Source of the DNA: Luteimonas kalidii
GTDB lineage: Bacteria; Pseudomonadota; Gammaproteobacteria; Xanthomonadales; Xanthomonadaceae
NCBI RefSeq assembly: GCF_029887935.1
Contig: NZ_JARXRO010000020.1
Span: forward strand, 683,231 to 747,230
DNA length: 64,000 nucleotides
Reading direction: 5' to 3'
Within the stretch, counting starts at the first letter, position 1. Every line of letters begins with the position of its first letter. Both the position numbers and the translations under genes were made by a program. Below the pieces are notes generated by a model. It made no database searches, was not told the DNA's origin, and worked only from the letters and a program-made list of their open reading frames with translations. Positions 29,867 to 39,258 of the stretch are shown piece after piece.

Positions 29867-31158
29867 TGGGCACGCCCGCATCGGTACACGCCCGGGAATG
29901 GGGGGCGGCGGCCGCGGCCCGCCGCCCCGGCCGCTGGCGCGACCGGGCGATCGAGGCGGTGCTGCTGCTGGGCATCGGGTCCGGCTTCGTGCTGGCGCTG
30001 GTGAATGCCAACGTGTCGGTGGTCAGGCCGGCGATGACATACGCGCTGGAACTCGCGATCTACATGGCCTGTTTCGCACTGGGGCTCTGGCGCCTGGACC
30101 GCGACCGCGCGGCGCTCGTCGTGGGCGGTCTGGGCGTGCTGGTGGCGCTGGTGCTGCTGCGCTACGTCGCCAGCTGGCAGTTCGATCCCAAGTTCATGCG
30201 CGATGCGCTGATCGCGTTCGCCTTCCTGGTGCTGGGCGCGGCGTATCGCGGACAGGTACCGCGGCTGTGCCTGTGGCTGGCGCTGCTGGTGGCGGTGGTG
30301 GCCGCGTTCGAGCTGGCGGCGCCGCAGCTGTACGGCGACCTGGTCAATCCGAAGAGCTACTTCGTCAACGCGCGTGGCGCCAGCGCGGCGGGCTTCTGGA
30401 ACGAGGACAGCAACCTCTACGTCAGCGCCACCCGCCCCAACGCGCGCAACTTCCTGGCATCGAGCGAGCTGCCGCGCGCGTCGTCGATCTTCGTCGAGCC
30501 GGTGACGATGGGCAACTTCATCATCTTCCTGGCTGCGGTGGTGCTCGCGTTCGGCCGCCGGCTCGCGCCGCTCGCGCGGCTCGCCGCATTCGCGCTCGTG
30601 CTGTTCCTGGTCGTCGCCTCCGACGGGCGCCTGGCGGCCGGCACCTGCGTGCTGATGCTGCTGGTCGCGCCGGTGTTCGCCCGGCTCGACCAGCGCATGG
30701 CGTTCGCGGTGTTCGCGGCGGTCCTCCTGGCTGGAGCCGGCCTGGTCCACGTGGCCGGGGTGGAGGCGTTCGACGACACGATGCTGGGGCGGATCTTCTT
30801 CTCCGTCCAGTCGATCGAGGGCCTGTCGCTGCGGCAATGGCTGGGGCTGGAGCCGGGAGCGGCATACCGCTATTTCGACAGCGGGATCGCCTACTTCATC
30901 GCGTCGCAGTCCTTGCCGGGCGTGATCGCATTCGCCCTGGGATACTCGTTCCTGCTGATCCTGCCGGGCGTCGAGGGGCGGCTGTTCAAGCACCTGGCGA
31001 TCTTCGCCTTCGCGCTGAGCCTGCTCGTGTCCAACGGCTATTTCTCGATCAAGACCGCGGCGCTGTGGTGGTTCGTCTGCGGCTGGGCGTGGCAGGCGAG
31101 GCCACGACTCGCGGCGCCGGGTGATGCCGCCTCCGCCGGCACGGAGCCGCAGCGGTGA
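29866..31158 (+). CDS. gumE: Xanthan polymerase GumE (Wzy-like)
   Basis: The 430-residue protein has about 11-12 hydrophobic segments and one large periplasmic stretch (YGDLVNPKSYFVNARGASAAG; WNEDSNLYVSATRPNARNF). This resembles the xanthan polymerase GumE of X. campestris in length and order. GumE joins lipid-linked pentasaccharides on the periplasmic face. The ATG at 29866 overlaps the gumD stop by one base. Polymerases of this type have little sequence conservation, so the call depends on context as well as similarity. Confidence 0.93.
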   Translation: MGTPASVHAREWGAAAAARRPGRWRDRAIEAVLLLGIGSGFVLALVNANVSVVRPAMTYALELAIYMACFALGLWRLDRDRAALVVGGLGVLVALVLLRYVASWQFDPKFMRDALIAFAFLVLGAAYRGQVPRLCLWLALLVAVVAAFELAAPQLYGDLVNPKSYFVNARGASAAGFWNEDSNLYVSATRPNARNFLASSELPRASSIFVEPVTMGNFIIFLAAVVLAFGRRLAPLARLAAFALVLFLVVASDGRLAAGTCVLMLLVAPVFARLDQRMAFAVFAAVLLAGAGLVHVAGVEAFDDTMLGRIFFSVQSIEGLSLRQWLGLEPGAAYRYFDSGIAYFIASQSLPGVIAFALGYSFLLILPGVEGRLFKHLAIFAFALSLLVSNGYFSIKTAALWWFVCGWAWQARPRLAAPGDAASAGTEPQR

Positions 31159-32213
31159 GCCGGCCCGCAGGCAGCCAGCGGGATCCGCGGATCGACGCGA
31201 TCCGTGCGTTGGCCATCGTGCTGGTGATGCTCGGTCACGCGCGCGGGATTCCGGAAACCTTCCAGTCCTTGGTTTTCAGCTTCCACGTGCCCCTGTTCTT
31301 CCTGCTGTCCGGGTGGCTGGCGACGGCGCATGGCAGGGCGCGCGGCGACGGTACCTTCGTTGCCCGCCAGGCGCGCGGCTTGTTGCTGCCCTACCTGGGG
31401 TTCTTCCTGCCCGCCTACGGGTACTGGCTCGCGACCCGGAACATCGGCAGCAAGGCGCAGCGCTGGGGCGAGGTGCCGTGGTGGGATCCCCTGCAGGGCG
31501 CGCTGGCCGGCAGCGGGCCGGGGCTCTACGTGCAGCCGGCGTTGTGGTTCCTGCCGGCGTTGTTCGTGACCGCAGTGGCGTACCGCTTGCTGGTGCGTCG
31601 ACCGCACGCGCGCTGGCTCGCGCCGGTGGCGGCCGTGGTGTGCTGCGCGTGGATCGAAGCGGTGCTGCCGCTGCCGGTGCGCCTGCCGTGGTCGCTTGAC
31701 CTGCTGCCGGTGTGTTTTTGCTTCTACGCCTTCGGCGCCGCGCTGGCCGTGCACGGCCGTTCGCCCGCGACCCCGTTGCCGGCTGGAATCGTGTGGCTGG
31801 TGGTCGCGGCCTGGTTGCCGTTGGCGTGGTTCAACGGCCGGGTCGACATCAACCTGATGCGCTTCGGAGCCTCCGCGTTCGCCTTCCTGGCCGCTGCACT
31901 GCTCGGCAGCCTGGTGGCGAGCCAGCTGGCGACGCGCCTGCACCGCTGGCCCGCGGTGGCATGGATCGGGCGCAACACGCTGTTGCTGCTGGGCATCCAT
32001 TTCCCGGTGTTCTTCGTGCTCTCGGGGATCCGAGCCGTGGCCGGTGTCGAGTCGCCACCGGGCCCGGGCTGGGCGCTGTTCGTCACCGCGGTCGCGCTGC
32101 TGGCGGCGGTGCCGCTGCGCTGGCTGTTGCTGCGGCTGGCGCCGTGGGTGCTCGGACAGCCGGGCAGGGAAACGGCGAATATCGGCCGCGCATCGGAGGC
32201 GCAGACGCGATGA
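31155..32213 (+). CDS. gumF: Xanthan acetyltransferase GumF-type (acyltransferase 3)
   Basis: The 352-residue membrane acyltransferase-3 protein has ten or so helices and the usual early motif RIDAIRALAIVLVMLGHARG, in which the His is likely catalytic. X. campestris has two such enzymes, GumF (inner mannose) and GumG (outer mannose). Only one is present here, in the gumF position, so the mannose it modifies is uncertain. The GTG start (31155) overlaps the gumE stop by four bases. It overlaps gumH by four bases. Confidence 0.88.
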   Translation: MSRPAGSQRDPRIDAIRALAIVLVMLGHARGIPETFQSLVFSFHVPLFFLLSGWLATAHGRARGDGTFVARQARGLLLPYLGFFLPAYGYWLATRNIGSKAQRWGEVPWWDPLQGALAGSGPGLYVQPALWFLPALFVTAVAYRLLVRRPHARWLAPVAAVVCCAWIEAVLPLPVRLPWSLDLLPVCFCFYAFGAALAVHGRSPATPLPAGIVWLVVAAWLPLAWFNGRVDINLMRFGASAFAFLAAALLGSLVASQLATRLHRWPAVAWIGRNTLLLLGIHFPVFFVLSGIRAVAGVESPPGPGWALFVTAVALLAAVPLRWLLLRLAPWVLGQPGRETANIGRASEAQTR

Positions 32214-33349
32214 GGGTGCTGCACGTGGTCCGCCAGTTCCATCCTTCCGTGGGCGGCATGGAGGAGGTGGTGCTCAACATCGCCCGCCAGCATGTGAAGA
32301 CCGGGGGCGTGGCGGAGATCCTGAGCCTGGATCGCCTGTTCACCGCGCCGGGCCAAAGGCTGCCCGCGCGCGACGAGGTCGAAGGCATCCCGGTCCGGCG
32401 GATCGGCTACGCCGGGTCGTCGCGCTACCCGCTGGCGCCTTCGGTGCTCTCCGGCCTGGCGGACGCGGACCTGGTGCACGTGCACGGCATCGACTTCTTC
32501 TACGACTACCTGGCGATGACGCGGATGCTGCATCGGCGACCCCTGATCGCGTCCACCCATGGTGGCTTCTTCCATACCGGTTTCGCGTCGTCGATCAAGC
32601 AGGCGTGGTTCCGGACCATGACCCGCGCCTCGGCATCGGCCTACGCGCGCATCGTGGCCACCAGCGAGAATGACGGGCTGCTGTTCTCCCGCGTCGTGGC
32701 TGCGCGCAGGCTGCGGGTGATCGAGAACGGCGTCGATGTCGACAAGTTCGCGGGCATGGCGTGCCCGTCGCCAGGACGCACGCTGCTGTTCTTCGGTCGC
32801 TGGTCGGCGAACAAGGGTCTGCCGGAAACGCTGGAACTGCTGCGCGCGTTGCGCGAACGCGATCCGCGCTGGCGACTGATCGTGGCAGGCCGCGAGTACG
32901 ATCTGGATCGCCCGCGGCTGTTGCACCAGAGTCGGTCGCTGGGGCTGGATGCTGCGGTGGAGCTGGTGGTGGCGCCGGACCTCGCGCAGCTGCGTGCGTT
33001 GATCGCGCGGTCGCAGTTCTTCGTCTGCCTGTCGCGGCACGAGGGCTTCGGGTTGGCGGCGGTGGAAGCCATGAGCGCAGGCCTGCTGCCGGTGCTGAGC
33101 GACATCCCGCCGTTCCGCCGCCTGCACCGGGAATCTGGCACCGGCGTGCTGGTGTCGCCCGCGCAGGCGGAGCAGGCGGCCGACCGGGTGCAGGACTTCG
33201 CGCTGCGCGGCGATCCCGAACTCGCACGATGGCAGCTCGCCTGTCGTCGCTTCAGCGATCGCTACGCGTGGGACAGCGTGGCCGCACGATACTTCGACGA
33301 GTACCGGCAGGCGCTGTCGCCGCGTTCGCGGCGCGGAGCGGCCGCATGA
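32210..33349 (+). CDS. gumH: Alpha-1,3-mannosyltransferase GumH (GT4)
   Basis: The 379-residue glycosyltransferase of family 4 matches the length of X. campestris GumH (380). It has an N-terminal glycine loop (VRQFHPSVGGMEEVVLNIARQH), the nucleotide-binding domain (LLFFGRWSANKG) and the EX7E motif Glu278...Glu286 (HEGFGLAAVE). GumH adds the internal mannose from GDP-mannose to the lipid-linked cellobiose. It acts on the cytoplasmic face of the inner membrane. ATG overlaps with both neighbours imply translational coupling. Confidence 0.96.
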   Translation: MRVLHVVRQFHPSVGGMEEVVLNIARQHVKTGGVAEILSLDRLFTAPGQRLPARDEVEGIPVRRIGYAGSSRYPLAPSVLSGLADADLVHVHGIDFFYDYLAMTRMLHRRPLIASTHGGFFHTGFASSIKQAWFRTMTRASASAYARIVATSENDGLLFSRVVAARRLRVIENGVDVDKFAGMACPSPGRTLLFFGRWSANKGLPETLELLRALRERDPRWRLIVAGREYDLDRPRLLHQSRSLGLDAAVELVVAPDLAQLRALIARSQFFVCLSRHEGFGLAAVEAMSAGLLPVLSDIPPFRRLHRESGTGVLVSPAQAEQAADRVQDFALRGDPELARWQLACRRFSDRYAWDSVAARYFDEYRQALSPRSRRGAAA

Positions 33350-34371
33350 GCCGTCCTGGCGTCGACGCGGACCGGATCGTGGTGCTGTTCTCGACCGAAC
33401 GGCCGGGGCCGACGACCAATCCCTACCTGAGCCAGCTCTACGGTGCCCTGCCGGCGCCGCTGGAGCAGCGTTACTTCTCCATGCGCGAGGCCCTGTGGGG
33501 CGACTACGACGTGCTGCACCTGCACTGGCCCGAATACCTGCTCAGGCATCCCCGCCGCATCGGCACCTGGGCGAAGCACGCCTGCGTGTTGCTGCTGTTG
33601 GTGCGACTGCGCGCAAGGCGCACCGCGGTGGTGCGCACCCTGCACAACGTGCAGCCGCACGAGGACGGCGGGAGGGTCGAACGCTGGCTGCTGCGCGGAC
33701 TCGATCGCGCCACGCGCCGATGGATCCGCATCAACGCCGCGACCCCGCCGCGCGTGCCGGCCACCGATACCATCCTGCACGGCCACTACCGCGACTGGTT
33801 CGCAGCCATGCCACGTCCGTCCCCGGAGCCCGGACGACTGCTGCATTTCGGGCTGATCCGGCCGTACAAGGGCGTTGAATCGCTGATCTCGGCGATGGAG
33901 CGACTCCAGGATCCGCAGGTGCGGCTGCGCATCTGCGGCCGGCCGTCCGATGCGCGGATCCGTCGCGATGTCGAGCAGGCCTGCCTGCGCGATCCGCGCA
34001 TCAGCGCGCGGCTGGACTACCTCGACGATGCCACGCTCGCGGCCGAGGTGGGCCTGTCGGAACTGGTGGTGCTGCCCTACCGGCAGATGCACAACTCCGG
34101 CACCCTGCTGCTGGCGCTGTCGCTGGGACGCCCGGTGCTTGCGCCGAGGAGCCCGGCCAATGCGGCGATCGCCGACGAAGTCGGCCACGGCTGGGTGCAC
34201 CTGTACGAAGGCGAGCTGGCGCCGTCCGTGCTTGCCGATGCGCTGGCGCGGACGCGTGCCGGTGGACGCACGAGCCTGCCCGATCTGTCGCGGCGCGAAT
34301 GGCCGGCCATCGGCCTTGCGCACCTCGCCGCGTATCGCGACGCGCTTGCCGCCACGGGTGCGCGTCCATGA
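33346..34371 (+). CDS. gumI: Beta-1,4-mannosyltransferase GumI (GT94)
   Basis: The 341-residue enzyme shows the family strings [36 protein letters not shown] and [16 protein letters not shown], then [20 protein letters not shown] and [20 protein letters not shown]. These follow Xanthomonas GumI closely. It adds the terminal beta-mannose, completing the pentasaccharide. It has a GT-B layout without predicted membrane helices. ATGA overlaps on both sides tie it to gumH and gumJ. Confidence 0.95.
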   Translation: MSRPGVDADRIVVLFSTERPGPTTNPYLSQLYGALPAPLEQRYFSMREALWGDYDVLHLHWPEYLLRHPRRIGTWAKHACVLLLLVRLRARRTAVVRTLHNVQPHEDGGRVERWLLRGLDRATRRWIRINAATPPRVPATDTILHGHYRDWFAAMPRPSPEPGRLLHFGLIRPYKGVESLISAMERLQDPQVRLRICGRPSDARIRRDVEQACLRDPRISARLDYLDDATLAAEVGLSELVVLPYRQMHNSGTLLLALSLGRPVLAPRSPANAAIADEVGHGWVHLYEGELAPSVLADALARTRAGGRTSLPDLSRREWPAIGLAHLAAYRDALAATGARP

Positions 34372-35858
34372 GCGACCGGGCCGGCGCCATGCCGACGCCG
34401 CCACGACTGGGCGTGCGCGCCGCGGGCGGCGCGCTGGTGACCATGGGCGGGCAGGGCGTGCGCGCGCTGGTGCAGTTCGGCGGCATCATCCTGCTGGCGC
34501 GGCTGCTGACCCCGCACGACTACGGCCTGGTGGCGATGGTCACCGCGATCATCGGCGTGGCCGAGATCCTGCGCGACTTCGGGCTCTCCTCCGCCACCAT
34601 GCAGGCGCGGACGGTCAGCCGCGAGCAGCGCGACAACCTGTTCTGGATCAATGCCGCGATCGGGCTGGCGCTGGCGGTCGCGGTCTTCTGCGGTGCGAAC
34701 GCGGTCGCGCGGTTCTACGGCGAGCCGGCACTGGTGGGGATCGCGCAGGCGTTGGCGGCGACCTTCCTGCTCAATGGCCTGGCGACCCAGCACCGCGCGC
34801 AACTGGGTCGCGAGTTGCAGTTCGGCCGGCTGGCGGCGGGCGACGTCGGCGGCCAGGTGGCCGGCCTGGCGGCGGCGGTGGCCGCCGCGTTGGCGGGCGC
34901 GGGCTTCTGGGCGCTGGTGGTGCAGCAGGTGGTGCAGGCGGCGGCGACGCTGCTGCTGGCACTGCTGTGCGGGCGCTGGTTGCCGCGCGGCTACCGGCGG
35001 GACGCGCCGGTCGGCCGCTTCATCGGCTTCGGCGGCAGCCTGGCGATGACGCAACTGCTCGGATACGCCAGCCGCAATACCGGGCAGGTGATGATCGGCT
35101 TGCGCATGGGCGCCGATGCGCTGGGCCCGTTCAACCGCGCCTTCCAGTTGTTGATGATGCCGCTCAACCAGATCAGCGCGCCCGCCACCACGGTGGCGCT
35201 GCCGGTGCTGTCGCGCCTGCAGGACGATCCGGCGCGCTTCGGCGCGTTCCTGCTTCGCGGGCAGACGGTGCTGGTGCATCTGGTGGCGGCGCTGCTCGCA
35301 TGGGCCTGCGCGCAGGCGCTGCCGTTGATCGTGCTGCTGCTCGGCGACCAGTGGCTGGCCGCGGTGCGGCCGTTCCGCTGGCTCGCGCTGGGCGGCATGT
35401 TCCAGGTGGCTGGCTATGCCTGCTACTGGGTATTCATGGCCAAGGGCCTGGCCGGTGCGCAACTGCGCTGCGCACTGGTCGGGCGCTCCGTTCTGGTCGC
35501 GTGCGTCGTCGCCGGGGCGGCATGGGGCGTGGAGGGCGTGGCCGCCGGCTACGCCCTGGGCCTGCTGCTGTTGTGGCCGTTGTCGCTGTTCTGGATCTCG
35601 CGCGTCAGCGACGCGCCTGCGCTGGCGATGCTGGGCAACGGACTGCGCGCGCTGGCCGCGTATGGCGCGTGCGCGGCGCTGTCCACGGCCGCGTCCACGT
35701 GGGTGGCGGGTTCGCTGTGGACGCAGTTGCTGGTCGGGACGGCCGCCATGGCGGGCGGGTTCGCCGTGCTCGTGCTGGCATGGCCGGCGTTCCGCCGCGA
35801 CGTCGCCTCGATCGTGCAGATCCGCCATCTCCTCGCCGAATCCCGGAGGCATCGATGA
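34368..35858 (+). CDS. gumJ: Lipid-linked repeat flippase GumJ (Wzx family)
   Basis: The 496-residue polysaccharide transporter has about 12-14 membrane segments ([26 protein letters not shown] at the start, which is the MATE/Wzx family opening; [37 protein letters not shown]). GumJ moves the finished undecaprenyl-diphosphate pentasaccharide to the periplasm. X. campestris GumJ has 498 residues. It starts inside the gumI stop and ends inside the gumK start. Confidence 0.95.
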   Translation: MSDRAGAMPTPPRLGVRAAGGALVTMGGQGVRALVQFGGIILLARLLTPHDYGLVAMVTAIIGVAEILRDFGLSSATMQARTVSREQRDNLFWINAAIGLALAVAVFCGANAVARFYGEPALVGIAQALAATFLLNGLATQHRAQLGRELQFGRLAAGDVGGQVAGLAAAVAAALAGAGFWALVVQQVVQAAATLLLALLCGRWLPRGYRRDAPVGRFIGFGGSLAMTQLLGYASRNTGQVMIGLRMGADALGPFNRAFQLLMMPLNQISAPATTVALPVLSRLQDDPARFGAFLLRGQTVLVHLVAALLAWACAQALPLIVLLLGDQWLAAVRPFRWLALGGMFQVAGYACYWVFMAKGLAGAQLRCALVGRSVLVACVVAGAAWGVEGVAAGYALGLLLLWPLSLFWISRVSDAPALAMLGNGLRALAAYGACAALSTAASTWVAGSLWTQLLVGTAAMAGGFAVLVLAWPAFRRDVASIVQIRHLLAESRRHR

Positions 35859-37066
35859 GCCTTGCCCCCTGTCCGCCCACCCACGAGGCGCGCGATCCGC
35901 GAGCGGACCCGGGCGGTCCGGGCCCTCGTGCGCCGAACCACCTGGTGCTCTCCGCCCACGATTACCGGACGCCGCGCCGCGCCAACATCCATTTCATCGC
36001 CGCCGAACTGGCCAGGCGCGGGCCCACGCGCTTCTTTTCGCTGCGCTACAGCCTGCTGTCGCGATGGAAAGGCGATGCGAGGCTGGCGCTGGATGACCGG
36101 GCCAACCGGATCGAAATGCACGATGGCGTGGAGTGCTATCTGTGGCGGGCGCTGGTCCATCCGTTCAACAGCCGGCGGCGCTGGGCAAGGCCGCTGGAGG
36201 ACGCGATGTTCGCGTGGTACGCGGACCATCCGCCGGCCGTGCTCGAGCGCTGGATCGCCGAGGCCGACGTGATCGTGTTCGAGAGCGGCACCGCGGTGGC
36301 GTTCATCGAGGCCGCACGCAGGCTCAATCCGGCGGCGCGCCTGGTGTACCGGGCGTCCGATTCGCTGGCGGCGATCAACGCTGCCCATTGGGTGGAACGC
36401 AGGTTCGACCGGGTCGCGCCGATGCTGGACGTGATCGCCCTCGTGTCTCCGGCGATGGCACCGGCCATCGCGAGTCGCGACAACGTCTTCCACGTGGGCC
36501 ACGGGCTCGATCCGGGTCTGGACGCGCTGGGCGATCCTGCGCCCTACGACCCGGGCATCCATGCCGTGGCGGTGGGCTCGATGCTGTTCGATCCGCGGGT
36601 GTTCGTCGCCGCTAGTCGCGTGTTTCCGGAGATCACGTTCCACGTGATCGGATCCGGGCAGGGACGCCACCCCGGCTACGGAGACAACGTCGTCGTCTAC
36701 GGCGAGATGCCGCACGCGCGCACGATCCCCTACATCAAGCATGCCCGCATCGGGTTCGCGCCGTACGCGTCGCAGGAGGTGCCGGCCTACCTGGCAGACA
36801 GCTCGATGAAGCTGCTGCAGTACGACTACTTCGGCCTGCCGGCGGTGTGCCCGCACGTGGTGGTCGGCGGGCGCGACGGTCGCCACGGCTACGTGCCCGG
36901 CGACGAGGCGTCGCTCATCGCCGCGATCCGCAGCGCGCTGGCGCAGCCGCGGGCGCGGCCTCGCAGGCTGCTGGACTGGGCCGAGGTCACCGATCGCGTG
37001 CTCGACCCGGCGCGCTACCCGGATACGCGCATCGACCACGCAGGCCTTGCCGCCGGCCTGGCCTGA
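35855..37066 (+). CDS. gumK: Beta-1,2-glucuronosyltransferase GumK (GT70)
   Basis: The 403-residue GT-B enzyme adds glucuronic acid to the trisaccharide. Key residues known from the X. campestris structure are all present at a constant offset of 12: Asp169 for Asp157 ([11 protein letters not shown]), and Met318, Lys319 and Gln322 for Met306, Lys307 and Gln310 ([16 protein letters not shown]). The N-terminal 28 residues are a variable Pro/Asp-rich extension. The ATG at 35855 overlaps gumJ and has GGAGG just before it. Confidence 0.97.
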   Translation: MSLAPCPPTHEARDPRADPGGPGPRAPNHLVLSAHDYRTPRRANIHFIAAELARRGPTRFFSLRYSLLSRWKGDARLALDDRANRIEMHDGVECYLWRALVHPFNSRRRWARPLEDAMFAWYADHPPAVLERWIAEADVIVFESGTAVAFIEAARRLNPAARLVYRASDSLAAINAAHWVERRFDRVAPMLDVIALVSPAMAPAIASRDNVFHVGHGLDPGLDALGDPAPYDPGIHAVAVGSMLFDPRVFVAASRVFPEITFHVIGSGQGRHPGYGDNVVVYGEMPHARTIPYIKHARIGFAPYASQEVPAYLADSSMKLLQYDYFGLPAVCPHVVVGGRDGRHGYVPGDEASLIAAIRSALAQPRARPRRLLDWAEVTDRVLDPARYPDTRIDHAGLAAGLA

Positions 37067-37095
37067 CGCCAACGGCCACCTGGAGACATCACGAC

Positions 37096-37932
37096 ATGCG
37101 ACAACGGCTGCTGCAACGCTGGATCGAACGCACCGAACGCCAGGCCCTGTACTGGTGGCGTCCGAAGGACGGGCGCATCAACACCGGCGACCAGTTGTCG
37201 CGGGACATCGTCTCCTGCGTGCTGGCGTTGCGTGGCCACTCGCTGCTCGATGCGCGCGCGACCAGGCGGCGGCTGCTGGCGATCGGTTCGATCCTGCATT
37301 TCGCCCGCAGCGGAGACGCGGTGTGGGGCAGCGGCGTCAACGGCAAGGTCGACCAGAACCTGCATCGCTTCGAGACGCTGGACGTGCGTGCGGTGCGCGG
37401 GCCGGGCACCCGCCGCTTCCTGCACGAGCGCGGGGTCGCGGTGCCGGAGGTGTACGGCGATCCCGGCCTGCTCATGCCCCTGTTCTTTCCGGCGTCCCTG
37501 CTCGATGGCGGGCAGCGGCGCCCGGTGGTGGTGGTCCCCCACTTCAACGAGCCGCCCGCGAAGTACCGCGGCCACGCCGACCTGGTGTGGCCCGACTGCC
37601 CGCCGGTGACCTTCGTGCGTCGCCTGCTCGGCGCCGGGCTGGTGGTCAGCAGCTCGTTGCATGGCCTGGTGCTGGCCGAAGCCTATGGCATCCCGGCGGT
37701 GTACCTGGACTGGGGCAATGGCGAAGACCGGTTCAAGTACGACGACTACTACGCGGGAACCGGACGGACGCGCTGGCACAGCGGTGGCAGCATCGAGGAA
37801 TGCGTGGCGCTGGGCGGCAACGACGGATTCGACCTCGCCGCAATCCAGGCGAAGCTGCTGGCGGCCTTTCCGTATGACCTGTGGCAGGGCCGTCCGGAGG
37901 CGGCGGTCGATGGGCCGCCCCGGCATGGGTGA
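37096..37932 (+). CDS. gumL: Ketal pyruvyltransferase GumL
   Basis: The 278-residue polysaccharide pyruvyl transferase family protein begins WIERTERQALYWWRPKDGRINTGDQLSRDIV and continues VWGSGVNG, DVRAVRGPGTRRFL, VYGDPGLLMPLFFP and VVSSSLHGLVLAEAYGIPAVYLD, as in GumL. It puts a pyruvate ketal on the terminal mannose using phosphoenolpyruvate. It starts 29 bases after gumK with TGGAGAC before the ATG and overlaps gumM by 23 bases. Confidence 0.95.
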   Translation: MRQRLLQRWIERTERQALYWWRPKDGRINTGDQLSRDIVSCVLALRGHSLLDARATRRRLLAIGSILHFARSGDAVWGSGVNGKVDQNLHRFETLDVRAVRGPGTRRFLHERGVAVPEVYGDPGLLMPLFFPASLLDGGQRRPVVVVPHFNEPPAKYRGHADLVWPDCPPVTFVRRLLGAGLVVSSSLHGLVLAEAYGIPAVYLDWGNGEDRFKYDDYYAGTGRTRWHSGGSIEECVALGGNDGFDLAAIQAKLLAAFPYDLWQGRPEAAVDGPPRHG

Positions 37933-38698
37933 CGGCGGCGCAGGCGATGGGGGGGCGCGCCGTTTCGCGATCGGGGACCTCGTGGCCATCGGCGGTTTCC
38001 GGGTGCTGTCGACCACGCTGGACGCGTTCGCCGGCGAGCTGGCCGACGTACTGGGCGCCGGCCGGCCACGGCGGGTGCTGTTCGCCAACACCAACTTCGT
38101 CGTCCAGTGCCAGCACCTGCGCGGGCAGTTGCACGACCCGTCGATCCGGATCGTCAACGATGGCATCGGCATGGACCTCGCGGCGCTGTGGCTGCACGGA
38201 CGCCGCTTCGCCGGCAATCCGAATGGCACGGACCTGGTTCCGCGCCTGTGCGAGCGGGCGACGACGCCGCTGCGCTTCTACCTGCTGGGCGGGCGACCGG
38301 GGGTGGCCGAAGCCGCGGCCGATGTCCTGCGCCGTGAGCATGGACAGGTGGTCGTCGGCGTCTGCGACGGCTACCAGGGCAGGGCGCGCGCCGGCGCGGC
38401 ACTGCCGGCCCGGATCGAGGCGGCCGCGCCCGATATCCTGCTGGTCGCGTTCGGAAATCCGCTGCAGGAGCAATGGATCGTCGAGCATGCCGGCACCCTG
38501 CGCGTGCCACTGGTCCTCGGCGTGGGCGCGCTGCTGGACTTTCTGTCGGGGCAGGCGCAACGCGCGCCCGGCTGGGTCCGGCGCTGGCGCCTGGAATGGC
38601 TCTATCGGCTGGTGCACGAACCCCGCCGCCTGCTGCGGCGCTACAGTTGGGACCTGCTCGTCTTCTTCCGCCTGTGCTGGCAGCGACGCAACGGCTGA
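37910..38698 (+). CDS. gumM: Beta-1,4-glucosyltransferase GumM (GT26)
   Basis: The 262-residue WecG/TagA/CpsF-family enzyme adds the second glucose to form lipid-linked cellobiose. Motifs are VLFANTNFVVQCQHLRGQ, IRIVNDGIGMDLAALWLHGRRF, NGTDLVPRLCE, FYLLGGRPGVAEAAAD and AFGNPLQEQWI. The ATG at 37910 is chosen because GGAGG lies 9 bases before it and the length equals X. campestris GumM (263). An ATG at 37925 is possible. The start lies inside gumL. Confidence 0.95.
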   Translation: MGRPGMGDGGAGDGGARRFAIGDLVAIGGFRVLSTTLDAFAGELADVLGAGRPRRVLFANTNFVVQCQHLRGQLHDPSIRIVNDGIGMDLAALWLHGRRFAGNPNGTDLVPRLCERATTPLRFYLLGGRPGVAEAAADVLRREHGQVVVGVCDGYQGRARAGAALPARIEAAAPDILLVAFGNPLQEQWIVEHAGTLRVPLVLGVGALLDFLSGQAQRAPGWVRRWRLEWLYRLVHEPRRLLRRYSWDLLVFFRLCWQRRNG

Positions 38699-38772
38699 TC
38701 ATGCGAGCGCGCAGCGTGGCGGCGCGGATCGCCCGTTGCCGCGGCGGCATCCGCACGCGATAAGGTGTGGGC

Positions 38773-39258
38773 ATGGAGACGCTCGATCCACAGCTGGAAA
38801 TCGCGCAGCTGATCGCGACGCTCGGCCTCGAACCGCATCCGGAAGGCGGATACTTCCGGCGCTTCCATGAGTCGCGGCAGCAGGTGCACGTGGACGGCGC
38901 GCCGCGCCCGGCGCTGACCGCCATCCACTACCTGCTCGCACCAGGCGAGCGCAGCCGGTGGCACCGCGTGGACGCCGATGAAACCTGGCACTGGCAGCAG
39001 GGGGGAACGCTCGAGCTCGAGCGCTACGACGCCGCGAACGGCGCCCTGTCGCGCCACCGCCTCGCTCCGACGCCTGCGGGCGATGGCACGTCCTGCATCG
39101 TCCCGGCCGGCCAGTGGCAATCCGCGCATGCCGGCGGGGCAGCCGTGCTGGTCGTGTGCACGGTGGCGCCCGGTTTCGTCTGGGAAGGATTCGAACTGCT
39201 GGATCCTGCCTCGAAGATCGGGCGGGAACTGTGGCGGCGCGGCGCGGTCCAGCGATGA
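38773..39258 (+). CDS. Cupin_5 (DUF985) family protein
   Basis: The 161-residue single-domain cupin belongs to the DUF985 family (LIATLGLEPHPEGGYFRRFHES; ALTAIHYLLAPGERSRWHRVDADETWHWQQG; PGFVWEGFELLD). His and Glu residues in the WHRVDADETWHW segment are likely metal ligands. The family's reaction is not established. The ATG at 38773 is favoured over a GTG at 38767 by the taagg spacing. It overlaps the gumN-like gene by 4 bases. It interrupts the gumM-gumN order, so its link to polysaccharide synthesis is doubtful. Confidence 0.88.
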   Translation: METLDPQLEIAQLIATLGLEPHPEGGYFRRFHESRQQVHVDGAPRPALTAIHYLLAPGERSRWHRVDADETWHWQQGGTLELERYDAANGALSRHRLAPTPAGDGTSCIVPAGQWQSAHAGGAAVLVVCTVAPGFVWEGFELLDPASKIGRELWRRGAVQR

